From: Tenacibaculum todarodis
Lineage (GTDB): Bacteria > Bacteroidota > Bacteroidia > Flavobacteriales > Flavobacteriaceae
Direction of reading: 5' to 3'
Length of the DNA stretch: 64,000 nucleotides
Assembly (NCBI RefSeq): GCF_001889045.1
Contig: NZ_CP018155.1
Coordinates: forward strand, 2,955,214 to 3,019,213
How positions within the stretch are numbered: the stretch's first letter is position 1; every line of letters starts with the position of its first letter. Under the pieces are notes generated by a model, which saw only the letters and a program-made list of their open reading frames with translations, was not told the DNA's origin and did no database searches. The position numbers and the translations under genes are program-made. Below, piece by piece: positions 18,502-28,367 of the stretch.

Positions 18502-20013
18502 TTATTTTAAATGAGAATACCATTTTTTATATAAAGTTTCTTTGTCTAATTCCAGATGAGCTGAATTAGTAACAGGTGTACTGCTAAATTCAAATATCGT
18601 ATCGATTAAAAATTGTTCATCAACATTCAAATATGCCCCCCAAGATTTAAACTTCCATTCAAAATAATAATAGTCAACTAAATAATTTGTTTTTAGTCCT
18701 CCTCCTCCAGATGCGCCTGGGGAAGGATAGGTCATATAAGAACTTGTATCCTCTCGTGCATAATAATAGGAACTAAAATCTCTAAGGTTATTATTTGGCG
18801 GGAGAAGGTTTTGTTTCTGGGTTTTAAGTTTGAAATCATTTTTATCCTCTAAATTTGAAAATGTATTAGTACTTTTTGAGGGAAACATAGTGCTAGTGAC
18901 AAAATATTTAAGAATATTTTTTAAATGCTCTTTGTAATTAATATCATCAATTTCTATTACACTAGATAATGCGCCAAAAACATTATTTTGTTGATGAAAT
19001 AACTTTTCATAAAGAATATTATATTGATGAAAATTATAACCAGCATTGGATTCATTTTTGTTAAGTAAAAATTTTTTTAACTCATTATAATTGTCTTTCA
19101 ATATATCATAATGGTTATAAATTTCTGTACGTATATCATACAGGTTAAATCTATCACCAGTATTTGATAATGATTTTATTGAAAGCTTAATTACAGGTTT
19201 TCCAATTTCACCAATTATTTTTACAGTTACCGCACTTAATGAAGCAACTGCACCAAGTGGGATAATAGCAATTGAAAATATCGTAGTCGCAAGAATAGAA
19301 ATTATTGAAGTTGTTTTCTTGTTAAAATCTATTAATCCTTTTTCTTGTTGCTTAAAAGCAGGATGATACTTATTGACAATCTTATCAATTAAATCATCAA
19401 TTTTTTCTAAAATAGTTTCGTTTAAGTACCTAGAGACTGTATTAGGTACGGATAATTTTGAAGCTGAATTTGGCTTTATGACTTCAGCCATTTCTGATAA
19501 AGCCATTAAATGAAATATATAATGCTGATATCTATAGAATACTAAATATTTGAAGTCATTATGTTTAATGTCGATAATATGTTGTACACCATCTCCCCTA
19601 ACTTTAAAATATAAAACAGGAAAAACGTCTTTATCATTTAAACTATTACTAATTTTAAATTTTTCAAAATCAAAAACTTTAATTATACTATCATTAATAA
19701 TGAAATAATCATCGCTATTTCCGAAGACAATATGAGTAGAGTCACTACCAGTCCTAAATTGTAAAGTCTCTATTTCATCAAAAATCAAAAATCTGAAGTG
19801 ATTAGCATATTTTGTTTGAAAAACAGATGCAAACTTAACTTCAACTAAGTCATCAAATAAAAGGCCGTTTTGAAAAGGCCCAATTTTCTCTTCAGATATA
19901 GTTTCATAATAATATCCAACTGTTTCAATTAGTTCTAAATGATTTTTAACTCCTGCAGAAGTGATATTCTTAGTATTACTTGTATTAGCATTTGTACTAA
20001 TTAAAATCTCCAT
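18502..20013 (-). CDS. Hypothetical protein (503 aa) with one hydrophobic hairpin
   Basis: Second gene of the four-gene operon, starting 1 base after the first. The protein has no signal peptide. A single strongly hydrophobic stretch near residues 232-267 (SIISILATTIFSIAIIPLGA followed by VASLSAV) could form a membrane hairpin, as in pore-forming or channel proteins. It is flanked by amphipathic helices (YLNETILEKIDDLIDKIVNK before it and EIYNHYDILKDNYNELKKF after it). The first 180 residues are beta-rich. A glycine patch (GASGGGG) lies near residue 435. No family was recognised. A pore-forming or membrane-anchoring role for the operon is a possible reading, not a demonstrated one. Confidence 0.7.
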   Translation of the reverse strand: MEILISTNANTSNTKNITSAGVKNHLELIETVGYYYETISEEKIGPFQNGLLFDDLVEVKFASVFQTKYANHFRFLIFDEIETLQFRTGSDSTHIVFGNSDDYFIINDSIIKVFDFEKFKISNSLNDKDVFPVLYFKVRGDGVQHIIDIKHNDFKYLVFYRYQHYIFHLMALSEMAEVIKPNSASKLSVPNTVSRYLNETILEKIDDLIDKIVNKYHPAFKQQEKGLIDFNKKTTSIISILATTIFSIAIIPLGAVASLSAVTVKIIGEIGKPVIKLSIKSLSNTGDRFNLYDIRTEIYNHYDILKDNYNELKKFLLNKNESNAGYNFHQYNILYEKLFHQQNNVFGALSSVIEIDDINYKEHLKNILKYFVTSTMFPSKSTNTFSNLEDKNDFKLKTQKQNLLPPNNNLRDFSSYYYAREDTSSYMTYPSPGASGGGGLKTNYLVDYYYFEWKFKSWGAYLNVDEQFLIDTIFEFSSTPVTNSAHLELDKETLYKKWYSHLK

Positions 20014-20014
20014 A

Positions 20015-22015
20015 TCAATTCTTTTTTATTAAGGTGATTTGAGTTGAATTTATATCTCGTAATTGTATTTTTCTATAACTATTTATCTCTGCTTTGGTAA
20101 TACCTAAAGAGGTTTTTGTTATGTTTCTATTTTTTACTGATAATTTCACATTTAAAAAACTAAAGAACTCAGAAGGTATAGAAATCAGATTATTATATTC
20201 GCTTTTTGATATTGCTATTACACTACCCAATAATTTACTTCTAAATGCAAGATTAGAATTAAAAAAATCAGATTTAGCTTCAATAGTATCATAGAGCCTA
20301 CCTTCGAAAGCATATTTTCTTTTATCTATAGTTGTTTTAGTATTATTTGAATAGATTACCCTATCAATCAGTTCAGTGATGATTGATTTATTTTCAGAAA
20401 CATAAAAATTAGTAAGTCTATAGAAGAACTGCTTCTTATGAATTGTTAAATCAAAAGTTGGAGTGATGAAAAAATAGATATTGTTTGCATCTTCTGCAAT
20501 ACCTGGATTTCCAACAAATAATTCATCTCCATTAACAGTACTATAACTAACAAGAACTTCTTCGCGATAAACAATAGCTTTGACTGAAACATTATTACGA
20601 ATTGGGCGAAGGTTTAAAGAGTGAGGACGATAAAGATTATCTATATTGTAAATTATATTAGGTAATAATTTTGTCGAATTAGAATGGTCTTTATTTGCGT
20701 TATATCGTTCAAAATATTTTAAACCTACATAAATGGAAATTACTTCATCTAATAAGGATAAAGGAATTAAAAAATTCACTTCTTTTAGATTAGTTTGTCC
20801 TGTTGTTGTAACGTGTAGTTGAAATCTATGTTTTGCTTTCTTTTTTTTGAAGCTCTTTACATAGCCCGAAGACATATAAACCAAGGGATTAGTATTTTCA
20901 CCAATAGGCAGACTAACTCTCGCTTTAATCGATTTTTTGTAATAAGATGGCGGTATACTATCATTGTTAATTATAAATATTGGCCAACCTGAACCGTAAA
21001 AATTGAACGAATTTTGTGATAAATTCGCATTTTCGTCAAGGCTAAATCGAATATTGGGGCTATATTTTCTAAAAAAATTAAATGAAAAACCACTATCCTC
21101 CTTGATATTGAGATAAACTTTATTTTTATTTTTAAATTTATCAAGAACATCATTATATATTTCCTGCGGTGTATTCAATTTGGTTTTATTAGCACCACTC
21201 ATATAAAAAACTTTTGATCTACAAAAACTACCATAAAAAGCACAAGGGTCTATATAGTTGAGGCATTCTTCCTTGGCGTGCCAATGTAAAAAGTAGTCTG
21301 CGTCATCTACTTGCCATGTATTATTATCATTTAACGGGTCTGTTATAGTGTCTACTTCTATGAAATTTTTAAAAGTACGAGCTAATTCAATTTTTGGTTC
21401 GTAGCCTAGGCGTTCTAACACTATTTCAAAACCAAATTCGGTTGCAAACTCTCCAATTTTGTCACCTGCTTTTACGCTTGGCAGTTGAAAATTTTCATTT
21501 GGATAATAAAAAAAGTTGTCTATAGGTTGGTCGTCTTTAAAGATAAAAGTTGGATTGCTATCAATTGTATGAGAAACAGAAGCATCATAAGCTAAACCTA
21601 ATACATCTTTAGAATTAGTTATAGGGCTGGTATTAGTAAGTTCTGGTTTCCAAGAATTATAAATATCTTCAATAAAAGGGGTATCCGTTTTTTTGCTAAA
21701 ATCTATTGAGGTTCCATTTACAATAGAATCTTTTTTAACGCCTTTATATATAAAGTATTTAATAAAAGGAAAATCAAAAGGAGGTTGGTAGTTTGGTTTT
21801 AGTATAATACTGTAGGTAGTAGGACCATCTTCTTGTACACATATCATTCCATCGCAAACTGCAATTACAGGAGGTTTAGTATTTGCCTTTTTAATATGAA
21901 GATTGGTAATTCTGTATTTGTCTTTACCTCCTGCAGAACCAGCTGGTCCAAAAGCTTGATCTAGCGTTTGGTTTTTAACTTTAGTTGGGTCGGTATAGAA
22001 GAAGTATTTTTTCAA
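20015..22015 (-). CDS. Hypothetical protein (666 aa), first gene of the giant operon
   Basis: The protein begins MKKYFFYTDPTKVKNQTLDQ, so it lacks a typical signal peptide although it starts with two lysines. It contains an early conserved-looking stretch (FGPAGSAGGKDKYRITNLHI), a HWHAKEECLNYIDPCAFYG region with His and Cys residues that could bind metal, and a beta-rich C-terminal half. No family was recognised. It is the promoter-proximal gene of the 16-kb leftward operon; the next gene starts 1 base after its stop. The start was chosen because the preceding bases are an A-rich leader and the 300-bp upstream region has no coding potential. Confidence 0.7.
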   Translation of the reverse strand: MKKYFFYTDPTKVKNQTLDQAFGPAGSAGGKDKYRITNLHIKKANTKPPVIAVCDGMICVQEDGPTTYSIILKPNYQPPFDFPFIKYFIYKGVKKDSIVNGTSIDFSKKTDTPFIEDIYNSWKPELTNTSPITNSKDVLGLAYDASVSHTIDSNPTFIFKDDQPIDNFFYYPNENFQLPSVKAGDKIGEFATEFGFEIVLERLGYEPKIELARTFKNFIEVDTITDPLNDNNTWQVDDADYFLHWHAKEECLNYIDPCAFYGSFCRSKVFYMSGANKTKLNTPQEIYNDVLDKFKNKNKVYLNIKEDSGFSFNFFRKYSPNIRFSLDENANLSQNSFNFYGSGWPIFIINNDSIPPSYYKKSIKARVSLPIGENTNPLVYMSSGYVKSFKKKKAKHRFQLHVTTTGQTNLKEVNFLIPLSLLDEVISIYVGLKYFERYNANKDHSNSTKLLPNIIYNIDNLYRPHSLNLRPIRNNVSVKAIVYREEVLVSYSTVNGDELFVGNPGIAEDANNIYFFITPTFDLTIHKKQFFYRLTNFYVSENKSIITELIDRVIYSNNTKTTIDKRKYAFEGRLYDTIEAKSDFFNSNLAFRSKLLGSVIAISKSEYNNLISIPSEFFSFLNVKLSVKNRNITKTSLGITKAEINSYRKIQLRDINSTQITLIKKN

Positions 22016-22280
22016 AGATTTTTTTTTAAAGTTATGATATTTTCATTAATATAATCACGGTTAAAAACCCCTTTTTTTAACAGTTATTTATTTTTTTAAC
22101 TATTTCACTAATATAAATGTATTAATTTTAATGAAGGTAAAGGCTTATTACTTGTTGAAAGAAGGTGGTAAGTAGTTTACTAATTGATGTTTGTTTGACG
22201 TATTTTTTTATTGTTAGATTTATAATAGCTCTTCGGTAAGTTTTATTTAAGTAATCAAAATAGAAAAAGCTATGAATTAT
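22016..22280. other. Non-coding leader and promoter region of the giant operon
   Basis: AT-rich stretch with no convincing gene on either strand. Reading leftward, a TAACTTTA box lies about 22 bases before the 666-aa gene and could serve as a flavobacterial -7 element, but no clear -33 partner was seen. Runs of T at 22064-22075 and 22091-22098 are unremarkable. The right edge meets the 341-bp repeat. Confidence 0.35.
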
Positions 22281-22621
22281 TTAGAAGAAAATTAGATACA
22301 CAATTTTTGTGTATCTAATTCATAATTAATTTTCCATTTCTAAAAAAGAAATAATTTCGCTCATCATATTCTCCCAAGCAAACCAGGATAACCAATTAAA
22401 ATAGTTGGTTTCATCTTGTGGACTAGGTCTGTTTACTAATTTACCACAATCGTATTCAAATTCATCTAAAATTTGTAATATCGATAAATGATATTTTTTA
22501 GCGAAAGCTACTGTGTCTTTATAATAAATCATCCCAGGAACAGATCCGCTGTTTGCTGAGTAATAATCTTGTGGATATTTTTTTATTAATGTCCATTCTA
22601 CATTGCCTTGTTTCAGTAATT
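22281..22621. repeat. 341-bp direct repeat, right copy
   Basis: Identical to 5258-5598 and in the same orientation. Bases 22280 and 22622 are the first mismatches on either side. Recombination between the two copies would excise a 17,023-bp circle carrying the whole four-gene operon plus one small gene. Confidence 0.9.
22291..22319. terminator. Terminator hairpin (right copy)
   Basis: Same 13-bp stem and 3-nt loop as at 5268-5296, located at the 3' end of the leftward small gene. Here there is no convergent gene on its left, so it serves only the small gene. Confidence 0.7.
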
Positions 22622-22685
22622 GCTTGTGAAAATTTGGAAATGTACTGTGATTTTCCAAAAAGTTTTTCTTTGTTAATTTTGACAT
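22326..22685 (-). CDS. Small acidic hypothetical protein, paralogue B
   Basis: 119-aa paralogue of the protein at 5303-5662. Residues 22-119 are encoded by identical DNA. The first 26 residues differ at seven positions (MSKLTKKNFLENHSTFPNFHKQ against MSKLSKKKFLENYSSFPGFHKE), mostly conservative changes, which shows that the N-terminal parts have been diverging under constraint. No signal peptide or known motif is present. It lies upstream of, and in the same direction as, the giant operon but is separated by its own terminator. Function is unknown. Confidence 0.65.
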   Translation of the reverse strand: MSKLTKKNFLENHSTFPNFHKQLLKQGNVEWTLIKKYPQDYYSANSGSVPGMIYYKDTVAFAKKYHLSILQILDEFEYDCGKLVNRPSPQDETNYFNWLSWFAWENMMSEIISFLEMEN

Positions 22686-22898
22686 AATATTATTTCTAAT
22701 AAGGGTGTTACGGAAGAAATAAGCTCTTTATGTTTTCTGAAATTTGATGCAATTAAAAAAGAAGAACTAACAAATATATTGCATAGAGAGTTTAAGCTAC
22801 CAAAAAGCATAAAAGTGAAGACTAATTCAGTCTCAATTTTTAACACTAAAAAGCCCAACAGCGACTTAAACCCCCTTGACCTTATAGTAAATACCTAA
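22686..22898 (+). pseudogene. 5'-truncated gene remnant
   Basis: An open frame without any start codon runs from just after a TGA at 22680 to a TAA at 22896-22898. It translates to about 70 residues with normal-looking composition, including KKEELTNILHREFKLPKSI and a basic segment KTNSVSIFNTKKPN. It abuts the start of the small leftward gene, so the upstream part was probably lost when that block was joined here. No family was recognised. It could be chance, because the frame is short. Confidence 0.35.
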
Positions 22899-22913
22899 AT
22901 AAATACAAAATAG

Positions 22914-22938
22914 ATCCATAAATACGATTTTATGGATT
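22914..22938. terminator. Hairpin, possible weak terminator
   Basis: Bases gatccataaa and ttttatggat can pair around a 5-nt loop, followed by ttct. It lies just after the truncated remnant and before the primase-helicase gene. The T tail is short, so termination is uncertain. Confidence 0.3.
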
Positions 22939-23041
22939 TCTGATGTGGACCAGTTGAGGAAACTAGCTTCTAATTATATATTAAAGCATGCTTCCCCAGC
23001 TTGGGATCACATAAAAAAGGTATCAAATCTTAAATTTAAAA

Positions 23042-24736
23042 ATGAATAATAGCTATTATTATTTTTCAACACACACAACCCGTCCGCAGGTTTACCATCA
23101 GTTAGTTGCATCTTCAGAATATCAAAAATTAGATGAAGAAACCCAAGATTTACTAGGTAAATTCGTAGGAGAATTTCCTAAACGTAACAAGGAATTTAGT
23201 ACCGTTGATTACTGTGCAAAATTTAACGTAAAACATAGATATGAACTCTATGAACTTAACAATCTAAAAACATTTACTCCAAATCATTTTCTGTATAACT
23301 TCTTAAGTTACTCAAACCAATGGGACGCTAGTACAAGGTCATTTGGAAAAAACAGTAAAGAAAGAGCAGAAGAAATTACAGAAAAAGAAATCATCAATGA
23401 GATGACTAACCCAAACTCAAACATCAAAAAGTTACTTGAAGCTTCAGGAAGGAATCTTTCAGCAGTAAAACCATTTTTACCTGCGATTATGATATCGCTA
23501 AAAACTAACACTAGAGACTCAGATAGAATGATATTCAAGCATACAGGTAGATTTTGTTTTGATTTTGATAAATTCAAAGATAAAAATGAAGCTACTAAGT
23601 GGATGAATAAAGTATGGAAAGGTACTAAAAACGTAAAACCATACATGGCCTTTATATCTCCAAGAGGTAAAGGATTCAAGATGTTTTGTCAAGTAGATAC
23701 TTCAAATTCTGATTTTCAAAGAGACTTTGGTTCCGAAGATAAGAAGGTAGTTTCAAAGCATCATAAAGTTTGGTATGAAGGAGCAAGAAAGGAATTGGAA
23801 AACAAATTTCCAGAACTTAAAGAAAGAATAGATTTAGCAACGAACGATTGTCAGCGTTTGACATATATTCCTTTTATCAACAATAAATCTACCGATTTTA
23901 AATATAAGGCTTCTAAAGTTTCTACTTATTTTGAAATAGTTGAGAACGAAAGAAAACTAAAGCGTGAAGAACTCCAGAAAAAAATTTCTAAGCGACAAGT
24001 TGAGGTAGATAAAGTTATGAAGGATCAAAATATTGCATCTCCAGAAGAAGCTTACAATCTATTGCTGAAAAAGGAATCTTATAATTTTAATTTAGAACTA
24101 GAAACCGAGAAATTTATAAAAGTAGTAGATTTTATAGAAGAGCAAATCCATAAAGATTCACGTATCGAAGAGTGGGTTTCAACAGAATTCAACAATTACG
24201 ATTCTCTTCAAAAGATGAGTTGGGTTCTGTTTGGTGTGTTTGGAGATTTAGCAATAGAACAAATAAAAAGACTAATTCCAGCAGATTCTAATAAATTAGA
24301 TGAAGATCATAATGATTACCGTTGGTCAATAAGATCTATGGATGATTATGAAACGAGTTTACTTAAATCTTTAACGCCTGCACCTTTCTATGCACGAGTA
24401 AGAAAATTACCAATTGTTAATGACTTCATTTCTGAAAACTTTGGAGTGAATTCTAAAAATTTATCTGATTTCAAAATAATAAACGATTATTACGAAACTT
24501 ACATTCGTAATAAAAACCTTGATAATGGTAAAGAAAATCTTTCTGAATTCTTAGATGATATAACAAGATATTTAGATAAGGATAGATCTAGATTACCTTT
24601 AATAGAAAAATTCGATAACATTGCTCCAGAAATATCATTAGGTCCAAATGAGTATTTAGATAAAGATGTGATGCATAAATTATTTCAAAATAAATATTAT
24701 GACAAGAAAATTTTCTTTTTACGAAGCCAGTGCGGT
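23042..24736 (+). CDS. Primase-helicase, exon 1 (primase-like part)
   Basis: Codes residues 1-565 of a protein that continues at 25150 after a group I intron; the joined product is 1609 aa. The N-terminal third resembles the BT4734/VirE-N type primase-like domain: CFDFDKFK (about 171-178) gives the acidic pair, SPRGKGFKMFCQV (about 206-218) the glycine-rich motif, and LATNDCQRLTYIPF the third motif. Residues 350-560 are a helical linker. The exon ends with SQCG, the first half of a Walker A motif, and without splicing it would run ten more codons into the intron (KLSAVSRWES). Replication proteins with this domain pair occur in Bacteroidota phages and mobile elements. It is the only large rightward gene in this stretch. 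Confidence 0.8.
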
Positions 24737-25149
24737 AAATTAAGTGCCGTCTCAAGATGGGAATCTTGAGTAATAAAACATTTTAATTGCTGGAAAGCTA
24801 AAGCCACAATCAATTTAAAATTGATTGAAGGTACGTAAGTGAACAATAAAAAACTTACGCTAAGTTGCCAATCAGCAGCTAAACTAATTCAATAAACTGT
24901 AGCAAGACCCAACTGGGGAATGCAGTTATTAATATATAATAACAGCGTGGTCCCCACACTGGGATCGCTGTTAAGAATTAGAAAGTTCAGAGACTATCTC
25001 GAAAGGGAGTACACCAGAAGTCTGGTGGAAGTGGATGTTGCCTAGAACAGGTGAAGATATAGTCCGATCTTATAGGAAACTATAAGCAGAAAGATATTTT
25101 GTAAATATTCTTTCGGGAATGAAGTAACGACTCATTCTGAACATTAATG
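24737..25149 (+). ncRNA. Group I self-splicing intron (413 nt)
   Basis: All four core elements are readable in order: P (aattgctggaaa near 24785), Q (aatcagcagctaaac near 24872), R (gttcagagacta near 24984) and S (aagatatagtcc near 25053). The 5' exon ends in cggt, and gccg inside the intron at 24746-24749 pairs with it, giving the required U-G pair at the splice site. The agt just before gccg pairs with act at the start of exon 2 (P10). The last intron base is G (omega G) at 25149. Removing 24737-25149 joins GGT to ACT in frame and restores SQCGTGKNS, a proper Walker A motif. No homing endonuclease gene is inside. A strong hairpin (taacagcg / cgctgtta) marks a peripheral P5/P6-type helix. 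Confidence 0.92.
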
Positions 25150-28100
25150 ACTGGTAAAAACAGTATTACAGGTAATTTAAAATACAAAATGCCTGGAAGG
25201 ATTGCCGTTGGAATGCCATTTAAAAGCATCGGAGACTCAATAGCTTCTGAGGCTTGGCACAATGATGATCAAACAGAAAATAAAATGCAATTATATGTAA
25301 ACTCAACTATTGAGGAAACACTTAAAAGCTTCAAAAAATCAGATAAGGAGGTCATAAGATTGAAATATTTGAAAACATTACAAGGAGCTTATATTCCAAA
25401 AAATAACGAATTAGCAATTTTAACCACTTATAATCAGCTATTAAACATATCTCATGAAGATATGGCTACACTCGATTATGTTGTCATTGATGAATGTCAC
25501 ATGCTATCCAATGGATTGAATTATAGAGCTGAAACAATAGCTAAGCTGATTAATTATTTGATCGAATTTATAGCGAAGAAAAGAAATTCGAAAACCAAGA
25601 TTATTTTTATGACTGGAACGCCTAATGTTGAAGCTTTAGTGATTCCAGAATTAATGGAAGAACAAGCTATTGGGAATTTATTTCAAGTAATAAAAATAGA
25701 CAAAAAGTACAAAGTTACTCCTAAAATGTATTTAACACATTTAGATACAACTAATGCAAAAAGTAGAGATGAAACCGTAATTACTCAAATTAAGAAATAT
25801 CTTAAGGAGAACAGAAAAGTTGTGCAAATTTTTAATAATAAAGAGAAAATGGATGATTATAGAAGGGAACTTCTAACTAAGATTTCTTCAAAAATAAAAA
25901 TTGGATTATTCTATTCTGGTTCAAAAGGGGAGTGTACAGAGAATATTCTGTCAGGAAAATTCGGTGATTACGACATCGTGCTTACGACTACTTATTTTAT
26001 GAATGGAATTAATATTTATTTGGATAATATTTCTAAAGATGAGGTTTCTATAGGAAAAACCTCAACTCAGAAGTATGGAGTGGTGATTGATTTGGGGAAT
26101 ATTCATAAAAAGGTGAGTTCACTGGATGCTATCCAAACTATAAACCGCTTTAGAAACAGATTATGTAAATGCACAGTGTTTCTACCCAAAATTTTTAAGC
26201 CTGACTTAAATAATACATCGAAAAATTTTGACTTGAGAAATGCTGGAAATGTCATTTTAGGGATCAATAGATATAACTACCATTTATTGTCTGCTAATAA
26301 AAATCTAACAGTAAATTTCGTAGAAGAAACAGTGCAAAAAGAACAGATTTATTATTTGGAAGAAGTTAGAAAAAATCCAAATACAGTAACAAAAGAAATG
26401 ATTGAAAAAAGAATGCAACAAAGTAAAGATGAAAATGCTATAATAAATAGCATTGAAACTAAAACCAGCTTATATGAAGATTGGTTTTATTCGATGGATG
26501 GATATCATCATATGGCTAAAGATGCTGGTATTTTATCTATAATTAAACATATAGATGATTCCGAACCTTTAAAAGATATTTCTAAAGAGCATATTCCTTT
26601 AGAGAATAAAGTAATTAAAAATTTCTTAGATGATGACAAGGCTCTAAATTATTTAGATGGTCAGTTAGACCCATCGAAAAGAATATTAGTAAAAGCTTCA
26701 GGAATGATAACAGATCCTTTAAGTAATTATGTAGGTAATTTTAAAGTTATTAATTTAATAAATGATAAATACGTCGTTGAAGGTGATTTTCATGTTTCTC
26801 ATGAAAGAGCAATCGATAAATTAATTTACTTCCATTTAAAACTTTCCTATTGGTATGGAACAGAAAAAGCAATTGAAATTTTAAGGTTTCTTACCAATGA
26901 GAATGCAGATTTTGCACCTTTTAAAACACCGAGTTATCTAAAAAGTATTGCAAATTACGTGACTCCTTTTTCCTATCTTACAAAAGATAAATATTTAAAA
27001 GGTATAAACTACTTGAGAGCTTTAGATTACTTATCACAAAAGAATATAGGGGTTGTAAAAGAAGTAGCATCTACAAATATTTCTTTTACTTTTATCAACA
27101 ACGAAGTGGTCTCGCAGTTGAAAAATATGTGGGCAAAACAGCAGTTTGACAAAATTGGTTACATGATTGATAATGATAAATCCATACTAACTAAAAATCT
27201 TCTAAAAGAATCCTATTCTGATGAAGAACTGATTAGGTGCGAAGATCTAGAAGATTTAGAAGAACAATTAAATAAATTAGCAATATACAGACCGCTGAGA
27301 AAGAGTAAAAACGGAGAAGTAAGATCTCATGAGAGAATTATAATTCCTAGAATATTAAGAAGTGATAAGTTACTTTCTAGAATGGAATTTATAGATACGG
27401 GTTCGTCAATTCCAGAATATTCCGACTTATCAGATACTAATATTGAATTTGAAAATTTTATTACTAAGATTATAAAAAGGTTAAATAATCGTATGAATCC
27501 AGCTTTAAGATCCACTCATGCTCATTTAGAGAATATTTATAATTCGTTAAAAGTTAAGCTAAATAAAAGTGATGTTCAAGCGGTTTCAGAGTATATCGAA
27601 GGGGTACTAAATGACCCAAAAAGGAATAAACTGGCTGAAGTACCAGAGTTACTTAACGCACTTAAGAAAGATTTAAATGAACTAGATAGATGTTTGCTGT
27701 CTGCTTTTAAAACCTCTGAATATCTTACGTCTAAAAGTATACTTGATTACAAAACACTACCTTTTATAGAAAAAACATTTTTATGTGAGAAAGATTTTAA
27801 GTTAGAATCACTCGACGATAAATTTAGTCCAGATCTTATCAAATTTAAAATTACTGATGTATATGACTCTTTGCTTAAACACACGGATACATTTACTAAA
27901 GCTAAAAAAGTAAAAATTCGAACAGCGTCTGGTAGGAAAATGATAAACTTTTTAGATAATAATCCTTCAAGGGCCACTAAACCTGTATACGTAATCCGCG
28001 ATTCAAATGGTAATATTATTTATGCTGACTTTGAACATAAAGCAACTTGTAAGTTTTTATGTGATTATGCATTTAAAAATGAAAGATTTAAAATGAGGGA

Positions 28101-28284
28101 TGGTAGTATTCCTGTGAAAACTTATAATAAAGGAATCTATAATTTAAATACTTTTAAAAGAGATTATTATGCAAATAGTTCTAAAAGTAAAACCGTTGCA
28201 AATTATAATATTAAAATTTATGATGTAAACATAAAGGAATACATTATTTATGTAAAATCTTTAAAACATAAAAAAGCGAGTTAA
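25150..28284 (+). CDS. Primase-helicase, exon 2 (SF2 helicase part)
   Basis: Codes residues 566-1609 of the joined protein. It opens with TGKNSITG, the second half of Walker A, followed by VIDECHML (DECH, residues 679-682), MTGTPN (motif III) and DAIQTINRFRNR (motif VI with arginines), so it is a DExH superfamily 2 helicase. The C-terminal 600 residues are unrecognised and Lys-rich. The ATG at 25147 lies in the last three intron bases and is not the natural start. Fusion of primase-like and helicase modules in a single chain of this length suits a phage or plasmid replication initiator. A strong terminator follows at 28309. No structural phage genes are seen nearby, so the host element seems decayed or incomplete. 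Confidence 0.8.
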   Translation, partial: TGKNSITGNLKYKMPGRIAVGMPFKSIGDSIASEAWHNDDQTENKMQLYVNSTIEETLKSFKKSDKEVIRLKYLKTLQGAYIPKNNELAILTTYNQLLNISHEDMATLDYVVIDECHMLSNGLNYRAETIAKLINYLIEFIAKKRNSKTKIIFMTGTPNVEALVIPELMEEQAIGNLFQVIKIDKKYKVTPKMYLTHLDTTNAKSRDETVITQIKKYLKENRKVVQIFNNKEKMDDYRRELLTKISSKIKIGLFYSGSKGECTENILSGKFGDYDIVLTTTYFMNGINIYLDNISKDEVSIGKTSTQKYGVVIDLGNIHKKVSSLDAIQTINRFRNRLCKCTVFLPKIFKPDLNNTSKNFDLRNAGNVILGINRYNYHLLSANKNLTVNFVEETVQKEQIYYLEEVRKNPNTVTKEMIEKRMQQSKDENAIINSIETKTSLYEDWFYSMDGYHHMAKDAGILSIIKHIDDSEPLKDISKEHIPLENKVIKNFLDDDKALNYLDGQLDPSKRILVKASGMITDPLSNYVGNFKVINLINDKYVVEGDFHVSHERAIDKLIYFHLKLSYWYGTEKAIEILRFLTNENADFAPFKTPSYLKSIANYVTPFSYLTKDKYLKGINYLRALDYLSQKNIGVVKEVASTNISFTFINNEVVSQLKNMWAKQQFDKIGYMIDNDKSILTKNLLKESYSDEELIRCEDLEDLEEQLNKLAIYRPLRKSKNGEVRSHERIIIPRILRSDKLLSRMEFIDTGSSIPEYSDLSDTNIEFENFITKIIKRLNNRMNPALRSTHAHLENIYNSLKVKLNKSDVQAVSEYIEGVLNDPKRNKLAEVPELLNALKKDLNELDRCLLSAFKTSEYLTSKSILDYKTLPFIEKTFLCEKDFKLESLDDKFSPDLIKFKITDVYDSLLKHTDTFTKAKKVKIRTASGRKMINFLDNNPSRATKPVYVIRDSNGNIIYADFEHKATCKFLCDYAFKNERFKMRDGSIPVKTYNKGIYNLNTFKRDYYANSSKSKTVANYNIKIYDVNIKEYIIYVKSLKHKKAS

Positions 28285-28308
28285 ACTAAATCGTTTTATC
28301 AAATTAAG

Positions 28309-28336
28309 CAAACCGACCCTGATCAGGGTCGGTTTG
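28309..28336 (+). terminator. Rho-independent terminator of the primase-helicase gene
   Basis: A perfect 28-base palindrome (14-bp stem caaaccgaccctga) followed by a T run to 28342, 24 bases after the stop codon. Confidence 0.9.
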
Positions 28337-28367
28337 TTTTTTGATTAAATAACATTTACAAAGAAAA

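Noticed and set aside
22673..22858. 61-aa leftward frame
   Set aside because: Overlaps the start of paralogue B and has no plausible leader; the rightward remnant frame explains the region better.
25147..25149. ATG at 25147 as a genuine start of a separate helicase gene
   Set aside because: The ATG is the last three intron bases; starting here would give a helicase with half a Walker A motif.
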